64,000 nucleotides of DNA from Akkermansia muciniphila (GTDB lineage: Bacteria; Verrucomicrobiota; Verrucomicrobiia; Verrucomicrobiales; Akkermansiaceae). Positions 20,141 through 29,446 of this stretch are shown here, one piece after another (within the stretch, counting starts at the first letter, position 1; every line of letters begins with the position of its first letter). A program made the translations under genes and the position numbers. Where the stretch lies: the NCBI RefSeq assembly GCF_018709685.1, contig NZ_JABDHQ010000001.1, positions 1-64,000 of the forward strand, read 5' to 3'. The notes under the pieces were generated by a model. The model was not told where the DNA came from, searched no databases, and was given only the letters and a program-made list of their open reading frames with translations.

Positions 20141-20300
20141 GTGGGCTCCCGCTGCTTCAATTACGCCGTCCGGAACGCTGCACGCCTTGCTCAGCAATCT
20201 ACCCTGCGGATGCAATCCGTACTGATTTTAAAAGATGCGTTCAGCGGCGCCCGGCCCGGCATCAGCCGCCGCAAACTTTACGACCTCATCATGGGAGGAC

Positions 20301-20338
20301 AAAAACGCCCCGCGCGCTCCTGAAGAGCGGCGGGGCGC
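20301..20338 (-). terminator. Rho-independent terminator of the GH2 gene
   Basis: On the minus strand CGCCCCGC/GCGGGGCG arms (20306-20313 and 20330-20337) with CTC/GAG inside are followed by TTTTT (20301-20305 as A's on the plus strand). It lies just past the stop of the minus-strand beta-galactosidase gene. Confidence 0.85.
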
Positions 20339-20366
20339 CTGTTCAAACGGGTTGAACCCGCAGGAG

Positions 20367-23300
20367 TTATTTCTTGACGGGAATGATATCCAGTTCCGCT
20401 ACGGCGGCGTAATCCCGTCCCTTCGTTTCACTGAGGGCGGAGAAACGGAAGTAGCGCGCCTTGACGGGCGCCTGGAACTTCACTTCCTGAAGGTCCGGGC
20501 TATCCGGGAAGGCTCCCTTGGCGGCAGGCTGCCATTTTTCACCGTCCGTGCTCACTTCCACGGAATAATCCTTCACGCGGCCATTGCCGCTGCCGTCCTG
20601 GCGGGGCAGGTAGGTAATGCCGGAGAACTCCCGCTCCTTGCCCAGGTCCACGGCCAGCACGTGCGGGTGCTTGGTCACGGTCTTGTTGTACTCGGAGTGC
20701 CAGAAGGTGCCGGGATCCCCGTCAATGGCGAACTCGGCGTCCGCCTCTCCCTGCTCCTGGCTGGAAACGCTCTTGACGGTGTACTTGTCCGTACGGGTCA
20801 GCATGGTCATGTCCAGCTGGGCCGCGGGCACGCGGATTTCACCCTTGTAGGACTTGGAGGTGACGGGACGCATGAAGAAGGACAGCGGGTAGGGCTTGTT
20901 GGCCTTGATGATGTCCCTGCTCATGGGGCCGGGGCCGCAGGAGGCGCCCCCCAGGCCGCGCGTGGCGGAGGAGAGGATCAGCACGGTCTTGTCCGTCGTC
21001 TTGGGCAGCTCCACGGGGTGGTTGGCCAGAATCAGGTCCGTCGTGGTGTAGGGAATGGCTGAGAAGGCAAACGGGGCGCCCACGGAACCGAAGAGCAGGC
21101 CCTGCCCCTTGTCATCCGTGACGGCCACCCAGCGGGTGTCTTCATGGTTGCCGCAATCCTGCGGCCTGCCGTACGGGAAGAAGGAATCCCGGGCCGTCGT
21201 CTTGTACACGCCCAGGGGCATGCCGCTCTTGCGGTCCGCATAGTTTTCCTCCGGTCCGCGGCCGTAGTAGGTTACGTTGCCCATGTTCGCCGGAAGCTGG
21301 AGTTCATACCCCAGGCGCAGCAGCTCCAGGGGATTGCCGCGCGGCAGCAGCACGGACTGGCAGACGACGGTTCCATCCGGGTAGATAGTCCATTCCAGAT
21401 TGTTGATGAAATGGGTGTTCGTGTCGTTCAGAGGCTGCTTTCTGGGCGTGATGGCGGTCTTGGTATCACCGTAGCCGCTGATGTTTTCAGCCTGCTTGCC
21501 GCTTACCTTGACGGACTGCTTGACGGTGACGCTGGTGCCGTTGTCCACGGCTTCATAACTGAGCAGTTCATGCTTCAGCTCACGGAGGCCGTTGGCCATG
21601 CTCTTGGCCATGACGCCCGGCTCATTGCTGGAAGCGGCGCGCAGGGCGTTCACCGCCATGGGCGTCTTGAACAGGGGCTTGCCGTTCACGGTGAACTGGG
21701 CCAGTTCCCCGGTGGCCGCGTCAAACTGCACGGAGAAATCCTTGCCGGACACGGTGTACTTGTCCGCGCTGAGGGTTACCTTGCCGGAAGGAGCCTTGAA
21801 CATGGGCAGGTCTCCCTGCACGGGAAGCTGGAGCTGGTCAAAGGCCAGTTCATAGCCCTTCTTGGCCCAGTCCTTGTCCTTCTTCAGCTTGTAGCCGATG
21901 CGCAGGGCGTATTCCGCTCCCGGCTTCCGGTTCTTCAGCTGTGGGATGTCCGGCACGGGCACCACGATCTTCTCCCTGGGTCCGGCCGGAGGCGTATCCA
22001 GCTTGCCTTCCGCCACCACATTCCCGTTCTCCGTCAGGGTCCAGGTAATGTCGTACGGAGACAGGTCAGTGAAGAAGTTCTTGTTGAAGATGGCGATCTT
22101 GCCGTCGTCCGTCAGGGACGTGGAGATGTTCTGATAAACGTGCTTCACTTCAAAGTAGCCCGGTTCCGGCGTGCGGTCCGCCAGGATGGTGCCGTTGAAC
22201 ACGAACTGCCCGCTGTTGGGATGGTCGTTGAAGTCCCCGCCGTAGGCCAGCATCTTTTCCCCGTTCGGCAGCGTCTTGTACAGGCCCTGGTCCACCCAGT
22301 CCCAGATGGCGCCGCCCATGATGCGGTCGGAGGACTCAATGGCCTCCCAGTAATCCGCCAGGTTGCCCATGGCGTTCATCATGTTGTGCGCGTACTCGGA
22401 AATGTAGTAGGGCTTCGGGAAGTTCTTGTTGGCCGCCATGGAGCGCGTCCAGTCCACGGAGGGGTACTGGTTGGAGCCCAGGTCCACGATGTCGTTGTTG
22501 CGTTCATAGTGGGTGGGGCGGGACATGTCCCTGGCCTTCACGATCTTTTCCGCGCTGCGGAAGTTCTGGCCGGGACCGGCTTCATTCCCCAGGGACCACA
22601 TGATCACGCTGGGGTGGTTCTTGTTGCGCTCCACCATCGCCATGATGCGGTCCACGTGGGCCGGCATCCATTCGATGGGGTGGGAAAGGGACTCCTTGCC
22701 GTAGTAGTAGCCGTGGGACTCGATGTTGGCCTCATCCTGCACATAAATGCCGTACTTGTCGCAAAGGTAGTAGAAATAGGGGTCTGCGGGATAATGGGAG
22801 CAGCGCACGTGGTTGATGTTGGCGCGCTTCATCATCTGCACTTCCTCCTCCATCTGCTCCGGGGTCACGTAGTGCCCGGTTTCCGGATGGCTTTCATGGC
22901 GGTTCACGCCCTTCACCTTGACCGGCTGGCCGTTCACCAGGAACACGCTGTCCTTAATCACCACGTTGCGGAAGCCCACGCGGGAGGAAACCATCTCCTC
23001 CGTCTTGCCGTCACGCTTCAGCGTCAGCACCAGCGTGTACAGGTTGGGGTCCTCCGCGGACCACAGTTTTGGCTTGGCGTAAATGCCCAGCAGGGAAGTC
23101 TTGAAATCCTTCATGCCGGTGATGCGCAGGGGCTTTTCCAGCACGCCGTCATACGGGGCGTCCTTGGGCTTGACGGGCTCCACCAGCTTGCCGGAAGCGT
23201 CATACAGGGCCATGGATACGGTGCACCCTTCCAGCTTCTCGGTCGCCGGGAACAGGTTGCGCACGTCCACGTCCACCTGGAGGCGCCAGTCCCCGTTCAT

Positions 23301-24161
23301 GGTGCCGGGCTTGGCGGGGTCAATGTTCAGGGCCCAGTCCCTCTGGTCCACCGGATTGGTCTGCGCGAAAAAGTCGCGGATGTGGACCTTCGGCACCGCA
23401 AAAATGGAGACGTTGCGGAAAATGCCTGACAGGCGGAACATATCCTGGCATTCCAGGTACGCGCCGTCGGAATGGCGGTACACCTCCGCGGCCACCACGT
23501 TTTCCCCCTTCTTGAGGTAGGGGCTGATGTCAAAGCGGGCCGGATTGCGGGAGTCCTTGGAAAAGCCCACGTACTGCCCGTTGATCCAGAGGTAGAAGAA
23601 GGAATCCACGCCGTCAAACTGCATGTACACCTCCCTGCCGTCCCAGTCCGCGGGCACTTCAAAGGTGCGGCGGTAGGAGCCTACGGGGTTCCGTTCCTTG
23701 TAGGACGTGTAATTCTTGTTGGAGGGCTCCTTCATCACATAGGGCCAGGAGCGTTCAAAGGGGTACGGCTGGTTGGAATAAATGGGGGTGCCGTAGCCCT
23801 GCGTCTGCCAGGAGGCGGGCACCTTGATTTCCTTCCAGTCCTTCACGTCGTAATCCGGCTTGTAAAAATCGGCCGGGCGGCTCTGGGGGTCCTTTGCCCA
23901 GTGGAACTTCCACTGGCCGTTCAGGGACTTGCGCCATTTGCTGTTTTCAGGCAGCACCTTCAGGGCGGACTGCAAATCGCTGAAAGACGCAAAAAAGGCC
24001 GTGGGGGCCTCCTTGTTCAAATGCAGGTTCTGTTCCTGCTCCCATTCCAGCCCGGTGGGGGCGGGGGCGGGGGCGGAATCGCCCGGGGCTCCGAGGCCGC
24101 ACATGGCGGAGCCTACCGCCAGCGCGGTACAGGATAAAAGCCAGGATCTGGTCGTTCTCAT
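20367..24161 (-). CDS. Secreted GH2 beta-galactosidase with C-terminal F5/8-type domain
   Basis: A GH2 enzyme of 1264 residues of the large LacZ-like type. Order: signal peptide (about 1-22), sugar-binding jelly roll (about 70-260, LNGQWKFHW), immunoglobulin-like domain (about 270-400), TIM barrel (about 405-700) with acid/base Glu527 in WSLGNEAGPG and nucleophile Glu589 in YISEYAHNM, beta-galactosidase small-chain domain (about 770-1020), and a C-terminal F5/8 type C (discoidin) carbohydrate-binding domain (about 1120-1264). It should release terminal beta-galactose from mucin or other glycans outside the cytoplasm. The ATG at 24161 (MRTTRSW) gives a normal signal peptide; the upstream TTG does not look right. 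Confidence 0.95.
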   Translation of the reverse strand: MRTTRSWLLSCTALAVGSAMCGLGAPGDSAPAPAPTGLEWEQEQNLHLNKEAPTAFFASFSDLQSALKVLPENSKWRKSLNGQWKFHWAKDPQSRPADFYKPDYDVKDWKEIKVPASWQTQGYGTPIYSNQPYPFERSWPYVMKEPSNKNYTSYKERNPVGSYRRTFEVPADWDGREVYMQFDGVDSFFYLWINGQYVGFSKDSRNPARFDISPYLKKGENVVAAEVYRHSDGAYLECQDMFRLSGIFRNVSIFAVPKVHIRDFFAQTNPVDQRDWALNIDPAKPGTMNGDWRLQVDVDVRNLFPATEKLEGCTVSMALYDASGKLVEPVKPKDAPYDGVLEKPLRITGMKDFKTSLLGIYAKPKLWSAEDPNLYTLVLTLKRDGKTEEMVSSRVGFRNVVIKDSVFLVNGQPVKVKGVNRHESHPETGHYVTPEQMEEEVQMMKRANINHVRCSHYPADPYFYYLCDKYGIYVQDEANIESHGYYYGKESLSHPIEWMPAHVDRIMAMVERNKNHPSVIMWSLGNEAGPGQNFRSAEKIVKARDMSRPTHYERNNDIVDLGSNQYPSVDWTRSMAANKNFPKPYYISEYAHNMMNAMGNLADYWEAIESSDRIMGGAIWDWVDQGLYKTLPNGEKMLAYGGDFNDHPNSGQFVFNGTILADRTPEPGYFEVKHVYQNISTSLTDDGKIAIFNKNFFTDLSPYDITWTLTENGNVVAEGKLDTPPAGPREKIVVPVPDIPQLKNRKPGAEYALRIGYKLKKDKDWAKKGYELAFDQLQLPVQGDLPMFKAPSGKVTLSADKYTVSGKDFSVQFDAATGELAQFTVNGKPLFKTPMAVNALRAASSNEPGVMAKSMANGLRELKHELLSYEAVDNGTSVTVKQSVKVSGKQAENISGYGDTKTAITPRKQPLNDTNTHFINNLEWTIYPDGTVVCQSVLLPRGNPLELLRLGYELQLPANMGNVTYYGRGPEENYADRKSGMPLGVYKTTARDSFFPYGRPQDCGNHEDTRWVAVTDDKGQGLLFGSVGAPFAFSAIPYTTTDLILANHPVELPKTTDKTVLILSSATRGLGGASCGPGPMSRDIIKANKPYPLSFFMRPVTSKSYKGEIRVPAAQLDMTMLTRTDKYTVKSVSSQEQGEADAEFAIDGDPGTFWHSEYNKTVTKHPHVLAVDLGKEREFSGITYLPRQDGSGNGRVKDYSVEVSTDGEKWQPAAKGAFPDSPDLQEVKFQAPVKARYFRFSALSETKGRDYAAVAELDIIPVKK

Positions 24162-24300
24162 GAAGTAAGTATGTGTCAACGTTGGTATGCAAAAACGGAT
24201 TGTCCTGTTACATACGAATCCGCAATTCTAATTCTAACAGCAAACTTCACCTTTGCAAGCTGCCGTTGCGTTTATGGACCGCCTGCGGAAAACGCAGCCG

Positions 24301-25362
24301 TTAAAAAGTATGCCTTAACTGAAGGACGCCCACGCACTGCATGGATTCCTGCTGCGTGTACTCCTTGGTGATGTAATGGAGGCCGAACAGCAGTTCCGTG
24401 CGCTTGTACCGGAGGCCGAAGCCATAACCCCATTCCCCCACCACGGGATACTTGTTCACGTACTCCGGAGAGGAGCGAAACACCGTGCCGTCCAGGTACA
24501 GGTCATGGGCCACGGCGCGCACGGCGGCGTGCAGGTAGCCGTAATACCCCCAGTTGGCGACGTTCGTCCTGTTGTAAACGAAGGGCGGCGCGGCGCTGGT
24601 GGCCCCGCGGATGCTGTTTTCAGGGGAAGTATTGCCCAGATTGTAGCCAAAGCGGAAGGACATGCCGCCGCCCGCCTGCACCTTCACCGTGCCCGCGTCC
24701 GCGTGCCAGTAAGCCAGGGCGTCCGTTTCAAAGCCGGAGCTGTAGCGCTTCTCCAGCCCGCGCAGGCGGTAGTAACGCTTGAAAAACAGATTGGCCGTCA
24801 TTTCTCCGGGAAGCTGGTTGGACCAGCCGGGCCATTGTTCCATGCCCCACAGCTTATGAATGAAATGCTGGGAGCCTTTCGCCAGGGAATTCGTTCCCGT
24901 GGTGCCCAGTTGCAGTTCCAGGGAATTGGCCCTGTCTTCATTCTTGACCAGGGAGGTCAGGCCCAGCGTCAGGTTGCCCACATAGGGATGCTGGTTATAA
25001 ATGGGATAGGTAGCTTTCTGCTCCGGAGTGTACATGAGCTGGGTCAGGTCCAGCCCCCACTGCTGGCGCAGGTTGGGGGAACCGTTCATGCCCATGAAAC
25101 GCCGCCAGGAAGCCGAAGCGTTCGTACCCCCCAGCACCGTTCCCAGCATGCCGGAAAAGGTGTGGCTCCGGGACGTGGTGCCGGACATCCAGGCAAAGCG
25201 GACGCCGTTGGTATAGTTATCGTCATCTCCCACGAACATGTCGTTTTCCAGATGGAAACTGATGACGGGGCCCTCCTGCGGCGCTTCTATCTGCTGGGTT
25301 CCTGCCTGAAGGGAAGCCACCGACAACAGGCCGGCGCACATGCACAAAGCCGTACAATTCAT
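24301..25362 (-). CDS. LpxR-like (DUF2219) outer-membrane protein
   Basis: A 353-residue exported barrel protein. After a signal peptide (about 1-21) it has VISFHLENDMFVGDDDNYTNGVRFAW, the signature of the LpxR/DUF2219 family, whose studied members remove the 3'-acyloxyacyl chain of lipid A in the outer membrane. Family active-site residues (Asn in LENDMF, Asp/Thr-Asn-Gly region) are present. The C-terminus ends in Phe, as expected for a barrel. Lipid A remodelling is inferred; many family members are uncharacterised. The start ATG at 25362 (MNCTALCMCAG) is preferred over an upstream in-frame extension that lacks signal features. Confidence 0.85.
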   Translation of the reverse strand: MNCTALCMCAGLLSVASLQAGTQQIEAPQEGPVISFHLENDMFVGDDDNYTNGVRFAWMSGTTSRSHTFSGMLGTVLGGTNASASWRRFMGMNGSPNLRQQWGLDLTQLMYTPEQKATYPIYNQHPYVGNLTLGLTSLVKNEDRANSLELQLGTTGTNSLAKGSQHFIHKLWGMEQWPGWSNQLPGEMTANLFFKRYYRLRGLEKRYSSGFETDALAYWHADAGTVKVQAGGGMSFRFGYNLGNTSPENSIRGATSAAPPFVYNRTNVANWGYYGYLHAAVRAVAHDLYLDGTVFRSSPEYVNKYPVVGEWGYGFGLRYKRTELLFGLHYITKEYTQQESMQCVGVLQLRHTF

Positions 25363-25486
25363 GCGCGGCAGTTTGTGCGTTTCATTTGCGCGTGGCAAGG
25401 AAAAATCAGGCATGCCCTGCGTTTGCACTTTTCAAAACCGGGAAATATCCACAAACTTTCCCCGCCCTGCCAGGGTTTCTTACGCC

Positions 25487-26302
25487 ATGATTATTGACAC
25501 GCACTGCCATCTGGCTTCCGCGCAATTCGACCAGTCCCGCCGGGAAGCCTATGTGGAGCATGCCCTCCGGGAAGGCATTGACCGCATGATTACGCTGGGA
25601 GCCCGCCCGGATGACTGGGAGGCGAACGCAGCGTGGGCGCGCCAGTTCCCGGGCGTGGTCTTTTGCGCGCTGGGCATCCATCCGGACGACGCCCATGACG
25701 CGCCGGAAGGCTGGGCGGACGAGCTCATCCGGAAGGCGCAGGGCGCCCCCCCGGCCGCCATCGGGGAGACAGGGCTGGACTACTTCCACGGAGCGCCGGA
25801 GGGGTGGGATACGGAACAATTCCACCGCCTTCAACAGGACCTGCTGGAACAGCACTTTGACCTCGCGGCGCGCCTGGGCCTCAACATCGTGCTGCACACG
25901 CGGGACCGGAAAGGCTCCGGAAGCTTTGAAGACGCCCTGGCGATTGCCCGGAACCACGCGGGCCGCGTGCGCCCCGTGTTCCACTGCTTCATAGGAAACA
26001 CGGCCCAGGCCGCGCGAATCTTTGACGAACTGGACGGCATGGTCTCCTTCACCGGGGTGGCCACCTTTAAAAACGCCCCCGTGGTGGCGGAGACCGCGCG
26101 CTGGTGCCCGGAAGACCGTATCATGCTGGAAACGGACTCCCCCTACCTCAGTCCGGAACCCCTCCGGGGCCGCATGAATGAACCCGCCCATCTCATCCAT
26201 ACGGCCCGTTTCATCGCCGCTTCCAGAGGCATGGAACTGGAGGAACTGGCGCGCGTAACGACGCGAAATGCGGAAACCTTTTATAATCTGGACAAGGGCT
26301 GA
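25487..26302 (+). CDS. tatD: TatD-family metal-dependent hydrolase / DNase
   Basis: TatD-like hydrolase of 271 residues, an amidohydrolase-fold two-metal enzyme. It shows the metal-binding DTHCHL (residues 3-8), AIGETGLDY with the bridging Glu, a central His in NIVLHTRD, VFHCFIG and the LETDSPYL motif near residue 220. Members act as 3'-5' exonucleases in DNA repair and turnover; the true substrate here is not visible. The start at ATG 25487 puts the MIIDTHCH motif at the N-terminus, as usual; the frame is open further upstream but overlaps the divergent barrel gene. Confidence 0.93.
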   Translation: MIIDTHCHLASAQFDQSRREAYVEHALREGIDRMITLGARPDDWEANAAWARQFPGVVFCALGIHPDDAHDAPEGWADELIRKAQGAPPAAIGETGLDYFHGAPEGWDTEQFHRLQQDLLEQHFDLAARLGLNIVLHTRDRKGSGSFEDALAIARNHAGRVRPVFHCFIGNTAQAARIFDELDGMVSFTGVATFKNAPVVAETARWCPEDRIMLETDSPYLSPEPLRGRMNEPAHLIHTARFIAASRGMELEELARVTTRNAETFYNLDKG

Positions 26303-26356
26303 AAAAAAATCCCGGCAATCCGCGCTAGCGCCTTGAATCCGAAATCATAAATTAGT

Positions 26357-26860
26357 ATGAACAGGGCACACATGAAAGCGCCATTCATTTTTACCTGCGC
26401 CTGCGCTGCCGCGCTGGTGCTGCCCTTCTCTTCCTGCTCCACCCAGAATTCCTCCACGGCCGGCTATGACACTGCGGAACCGGCCAGCGGTGAAATCCCG
26501 CCGTGGATTGCGGAAAGCTCTGATCCCGCTTATGAATCCGGCCATTACAGCCCGGTGAAGAGCTCCTCCAGCTCTTCCAGCTACGCTTACAATCCGCCCG
26601 CCAAGCCTTCCGTCAGCAAGAAATCCTCCACGCGGAAAACTACGGCCAGCAGCAAGTCCTCCCGCAATGCGTCTGCCAAGAAGAGCACCTCACGCAAGCC
26701 CGCTCCCAAGGCGCGCACCTACACCGTGAAGAAGGGGGACACGCTGGGAGCCATCGCCCGCAGGAACGGCACCTCCGTCAAAGCCCTCAAGAGGGCCAAC
26801 GGCCTCAAGTCCGACATGATTCACATCAACCAGAAACTGACGATTCCGCGTTCCAAGTAA
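26357..26860 (+). CDS. LysM-domain lipoprotein
   Basis: A 167-residue lipoprotein: signal peptide with lipobox-like FSSC (Cys27), a low-complexity Ser/Lys/Pro linker (about 70-118, basic) and one C-terminal LysM domain (about 119-164, YTVKKGDTLGAIARRNGTSVKAL...IHINQKL). It should anchor in the membrane and bind peptidoglycan. An ATG at 26372 (MKAPFIF) has a better ribosome-binding sequence (AGGG) and is an equally good start. The gene is 30 bases before an L,D-transpeptidase, so both probably act on the cell wall. Confidence 0.85.
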   Translation: MNRAHMKAPFIFTCACAAALVLPFSSCSTQNSSTAGYDTAEPASGEIPPWIAESSDPAYESGHYSPVKSSSSSSSYAYNPPAKPSVSKKSSTRKTTASSKSSRNASAKKSTSRKPAPKARTYTVKKGDTLGAIARRNGTSVKALKRANGLKSDMIHINQKLTIPRSK

Positions 26861-26890
26861 CTCGGGGTATCCGCTCCGGTTTCACCGCTT

Positions 26891-27598
26891 ATGAAGCATC
26901 TCTTTCTTCTGGCCGTCCTCCCCGTGGTCCTCATGGGGTGGACGTCCTGCTCCCACTCCGGCAAGGGCCATCCGGCCCTGCCGGACCCGCGTGCCGTGGA
27001 CAAATCCGTCCCGGAGTATAAAAACCCGTTCCATCCCTCCACGTATGCCCACTTTGTAGCCCGCAAGGACTACCGGAAAACGTATGACGTGTACAAGGAT
27101 GACGCCCTGCTGAACCGCAAGCCGAAGAAATCCCGCAAAATCTTCGTCTGCCTGGACGAGCAGCGGGGCCAGTACCTGGTGGACGGCCTGGTCGCCATGG
27201 ACTTTCCCCTCTCCTCCGGCGTCAAGGCTTACCCGACCAAGACAGGGGACTACACGGTCATCTCCAAAAAGGAAGACCACGCCTCCAACCTTTACGGCAA
27301 GATGTATGATGCCGAAGGCAAATGCATCAACTACAACGCCGAATCCACGGACCCCGTTCCGGAGGGCGGCCGCTTTGACGGTTCCCCCATGCCCTACTGG
27401 CAGCGGCTCACCAACGCGGGCCTGGGCCTGCACGTAGGGAAAGTGCGGCGCCATCCCATCTCCCACGGCTGCGTCCGCCTGCCGCGGAACGTCGCGGAAA
27501 TTCTCTACAAGCAAACCAGCGTGGGAACGCCCGTGACCATCCAGCGGACTCCCCTGCCCGTGCCGGAAGTGCAGAAAGCCCCTCCGGTGCAATCCTAG
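26891..27598 (+). CDS. L,D-transpeptidase (YkuD family) lipoprotein
   Basis: A 235-residue protein with a lipoprotein-like signal (MKHLFLLAVLPVVLMGWTSC). Its YkuD catalytic domain (about 75-222) carries the motif HPISHGCVRLP (about residues 192-202), with the nucleophilic Cys and paired His. L,D-transpeptidases make 3-3 cross-links in peptidoglycan or attach proteins to it, in the periplasm. Its partner upstream is a LysM lipoprotein. A strong hairpin follows the stop. Confidence 0.93.
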   Translation: MKHLFLLAVLPVVLMGWTSCSHSGKGHPALPDPRAVDKSVPEYKNPFHPSTYAHFVARKDYRKTYDVYKDDALLNRKPKKSRKIFVCLDEQRGQYLVDGLVAMDFPLSSGVKAYPTKTGDYTVISKKEDHASNLYGKMYDAEGKCINYNAESTDPVPEGGRFDGSPMPYWQRLTNAGLGLHVGKVRRHPISHGCVRLPRNVAEILYKQTSVGTPVTIQRTPLPVPEVQKAPPVQS

Positions 27599-27626
27599 GC
27601 CATGCGCCGCAATACTCCATTCAATA

Positions 27627-27659
27627 AAATCCTGCATCCTGACGGATGCGGGATTTTTT
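27627..27659 (+). terminator. Rho-independent terminator after the transpeptidase
   Basis: AAATCCTGCATCC (27627-27639) pairs with GGATGCGGGATTT (27644-27656), with one mismatch-type position and a 4-base loop, followed by more T's. Confidence 0.9.
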
Positions 27660-27745
27660 ATAGCCTGATCTCCGTGAGACGGCTTTTTCTCAAAAAATTA
27701 CCTGCTGGCTGATGTATCAGCCAGGACGCAACATTCCATGTAAAT

Positions 27746-27973
27746 TTAACGGAGCATCCATGAAATGACCACTCCGCAAATAGGAAATAAATACAGAAGA
27801 GTGAATAAAAATTTTGACTTTTTATATATAGTAAAAACATTGAAGAATGATGCCATCCATATCAATATTCCGAGCGATATTGCCAGCAGCGTTTCTTTAT
27901 TGCCCCCTATCTCCTTGGGAAGAATGTAATATGCCATCGGCACAATCAGCATGATGAAAATCATATAGCTCAC
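27746..27973 (-). CDS. Small two- or three-span membrane protein, unknown
   Basis: A 75-residue, very hydrophobic protein (MSYMIFIMLIVPMAYYIL, LAISLGILIWMASFF, LFTLLYLFPICGVVISW). It has a GTG start at 27973 preceded by a strong purine-rich site (GGAGAGAGGAG, 9 bases upstream); an ATG at 27964 is an alternative. The DNA is more AT-rich than its neighbours. No family is recognised. The good ribosome site and membrane pattern argue that it is real, but it could be a remnant. Confidence 0.5.
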   Translation of the reverse strand: MSYMIFIMLIVPMAYYILPKEIGGNKETLLAISLGILIWMASFFNVFTIYKKSKFLFTLLYLFPICGVVISWMLR

Positions 27974-28285
27974 GATGGACAGCTCCTCTCTCCTTTGTTC
28001 CCTTGGGAAAAAAGATCAACCGTCACTATTCTTTTCCACCTTTCCGGTGTGCCTTTTTCTGTTGATGGTCCATTTCCTCCATACCTTGCCATTTGTTTAA
28101 TCAGGACACTCTGCAACACTGCTGGCTGTTCGACACGTCAAGGGCCGTGACCCGCAGCAGGCGCAATAAGAAATAACGCTGAATCAAATTACCATCATGC
28201 CCCTGTTTTGCAAGCTGCATGGATACTTTCTCTCCATGGGCAGAGAAAGATTGTCCCCTTCCGGCGGAGACCCTACAATACCGCC
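27974..28285. other. 312-base gap without a recognised gene
   Basis: It contains the ribosome-binding site of the small minus-strand membrane gene at its left edge and mixed-composition sequence with no convincing frame on either strand. It probably carries the promoters of the divergent genes on both sides. Confidence 0.35.
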
Positions 28286-29344
28286 ATGCCTGTGGACCCG
28301 GCTCGCATTCTGGAAGATTTGTCCCCCTTCTATCGGCGGAAGGAATTTCCCGTGCTCCTGAACCAGTATGAAACGTGGTCGGAAAGCCGCCCGTTGGAGG
28401 GATGCCGCATCATTGACGCCTCCCCCGTGTTCCGGAATACCTGCGCCAAATACGCCGCCCTGCTGGCGGCGGGAGCGGACTTGACGGCAGCCGTCTCTCC
28501 CGTGATGCCCCATGATCCGGAAACGGTCGCGCTGCTGGGCCGGTACGGAATACCCGTGGCGGAGGCGGAACGGACGGAAGGCCCCTATGACGTGGTCATG
28601 GACTGCGCCGGGGCGCTCAGCCATGTCCTCAGCCGCTACGGGTATGTGGAGCTGACCCGGTCAGGAGCACAGCGCTATGCGGGCTGCCCGCAGCCCGTGT
28701 GGATGGTGGATGCCGGAAGGATCAAGCAGATAGAAACCTGCCTGGGAACCGGGGAAAGCTTTTTCCGCGCCCTGGAGGCGCTGGGGGCGGAAAGCGGCCC
28801 GGGACGCACGCTCGTCGTCATCGGCTGCGGAAAAGTGGGCCGGGGAATCGTTCTGCACGCCCTCAGCCGGGGCTTGAACGTCACCGTGGCGGATGTGGAG
28901 GAAAAGCCTCTTCCCGCTCCTTCCGCCTCCTTCATCCATGCAGCGGATGGAAAAGCGCTCAGCAACGCAGTTAAACAGGCATTCTGCGCCGTCACGGCCA
29001 CAGGCAGGCGCCATGCCCTGTCAGGGGTGATTGACCCGGCCGTGACCCGCTCCTCCGGCGTTCTGCTGGCCAATATGGGCGTGGAGGACGAATGGGGCCC
29101 GGAGATTCCGAAGGAGCGCCTGCTGAACGGAGGGCGCCCCCTCAACTTCATTCTGCCGGACCCCACGCGAATGTGTTACATAGACCCTCCCCTGGCTCTC
29201 CACAACCGGGGAGCCGTGGAACTTGCGGCAGGCCGCGCCAGGCCGGGCATCTTTCCGCCGCCGCCGGAAATAGAGGAAGCCTTCCTCTCCCTGATCCGCT
29301 CCCGGGGCTCCGTGCCGCGTGAAATGCTGGACTGGATTTCCTGA
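28286..29344 (+). CDS. Adenosylhomocysteinase-like NAD-binding protein, unassigned
   Basis: A 352-residue cytoplasmic protein. The N-terminal half contains PVFRNTCAKYAALLAAGADLTAA, similar to the substrate half of the adenosylhomocysteinase/NAD-dependent hydrolase fold. A Rossmann segment TLVVIGCGKVGRGIVLHALSRG lies at about 178-200, followed by an ATGRRHAL and GVLLANMGVEDE stretch like the NAD-contact part of that family. It is shorter than true AhcY (about 430-470) and lacks its C-terminal Lys-Tyr tail, so a different substrate is likely. The ATG at 28286 is chosen; an in-frame TTG 78 bases upstream looks non-conserved. Function is not assigned. Confidence 0.75.
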   Translation: MPVDPARILEDLSPFYRRKEFPVLLNQYETWSESRPLEGCRIIDASPVFRNTCAKYAALLAAGADLTAAVSPVMPHDPETVALLGRYGIPVAEAERTEGPYDVVMDCAGALSHVLSRYGYVELTRSGAQRYAGCPQPVWMVDAGRIKQIETCLGTGESFFRALEALGAESGPGRTLVVIGCGKVGRGIVLHALSRGLNVTVADVEEKPLPAPSASFIHAADGKALSNAVKQAFCAVTATGRRHALSGVIDPAVTRSSGVLLANMGVEDEWGPEIPKERLLNGGRPLNFILPDPTRMCYIDPPLALHNRGAVELAAGRARPGIFPPPPEIEEAFLSLIRSRGSVPREMLDWIS

Positions 29345-29446
29345 CTTATCCTCTTGTCTTCGCAGGAATCAGAGAGTACCGTATAGAATACGGCTGGGGG
29401 TTTTCATCCCCCGTCCGCGTCTGACGCTTCATTGGCTTCGCAACTC

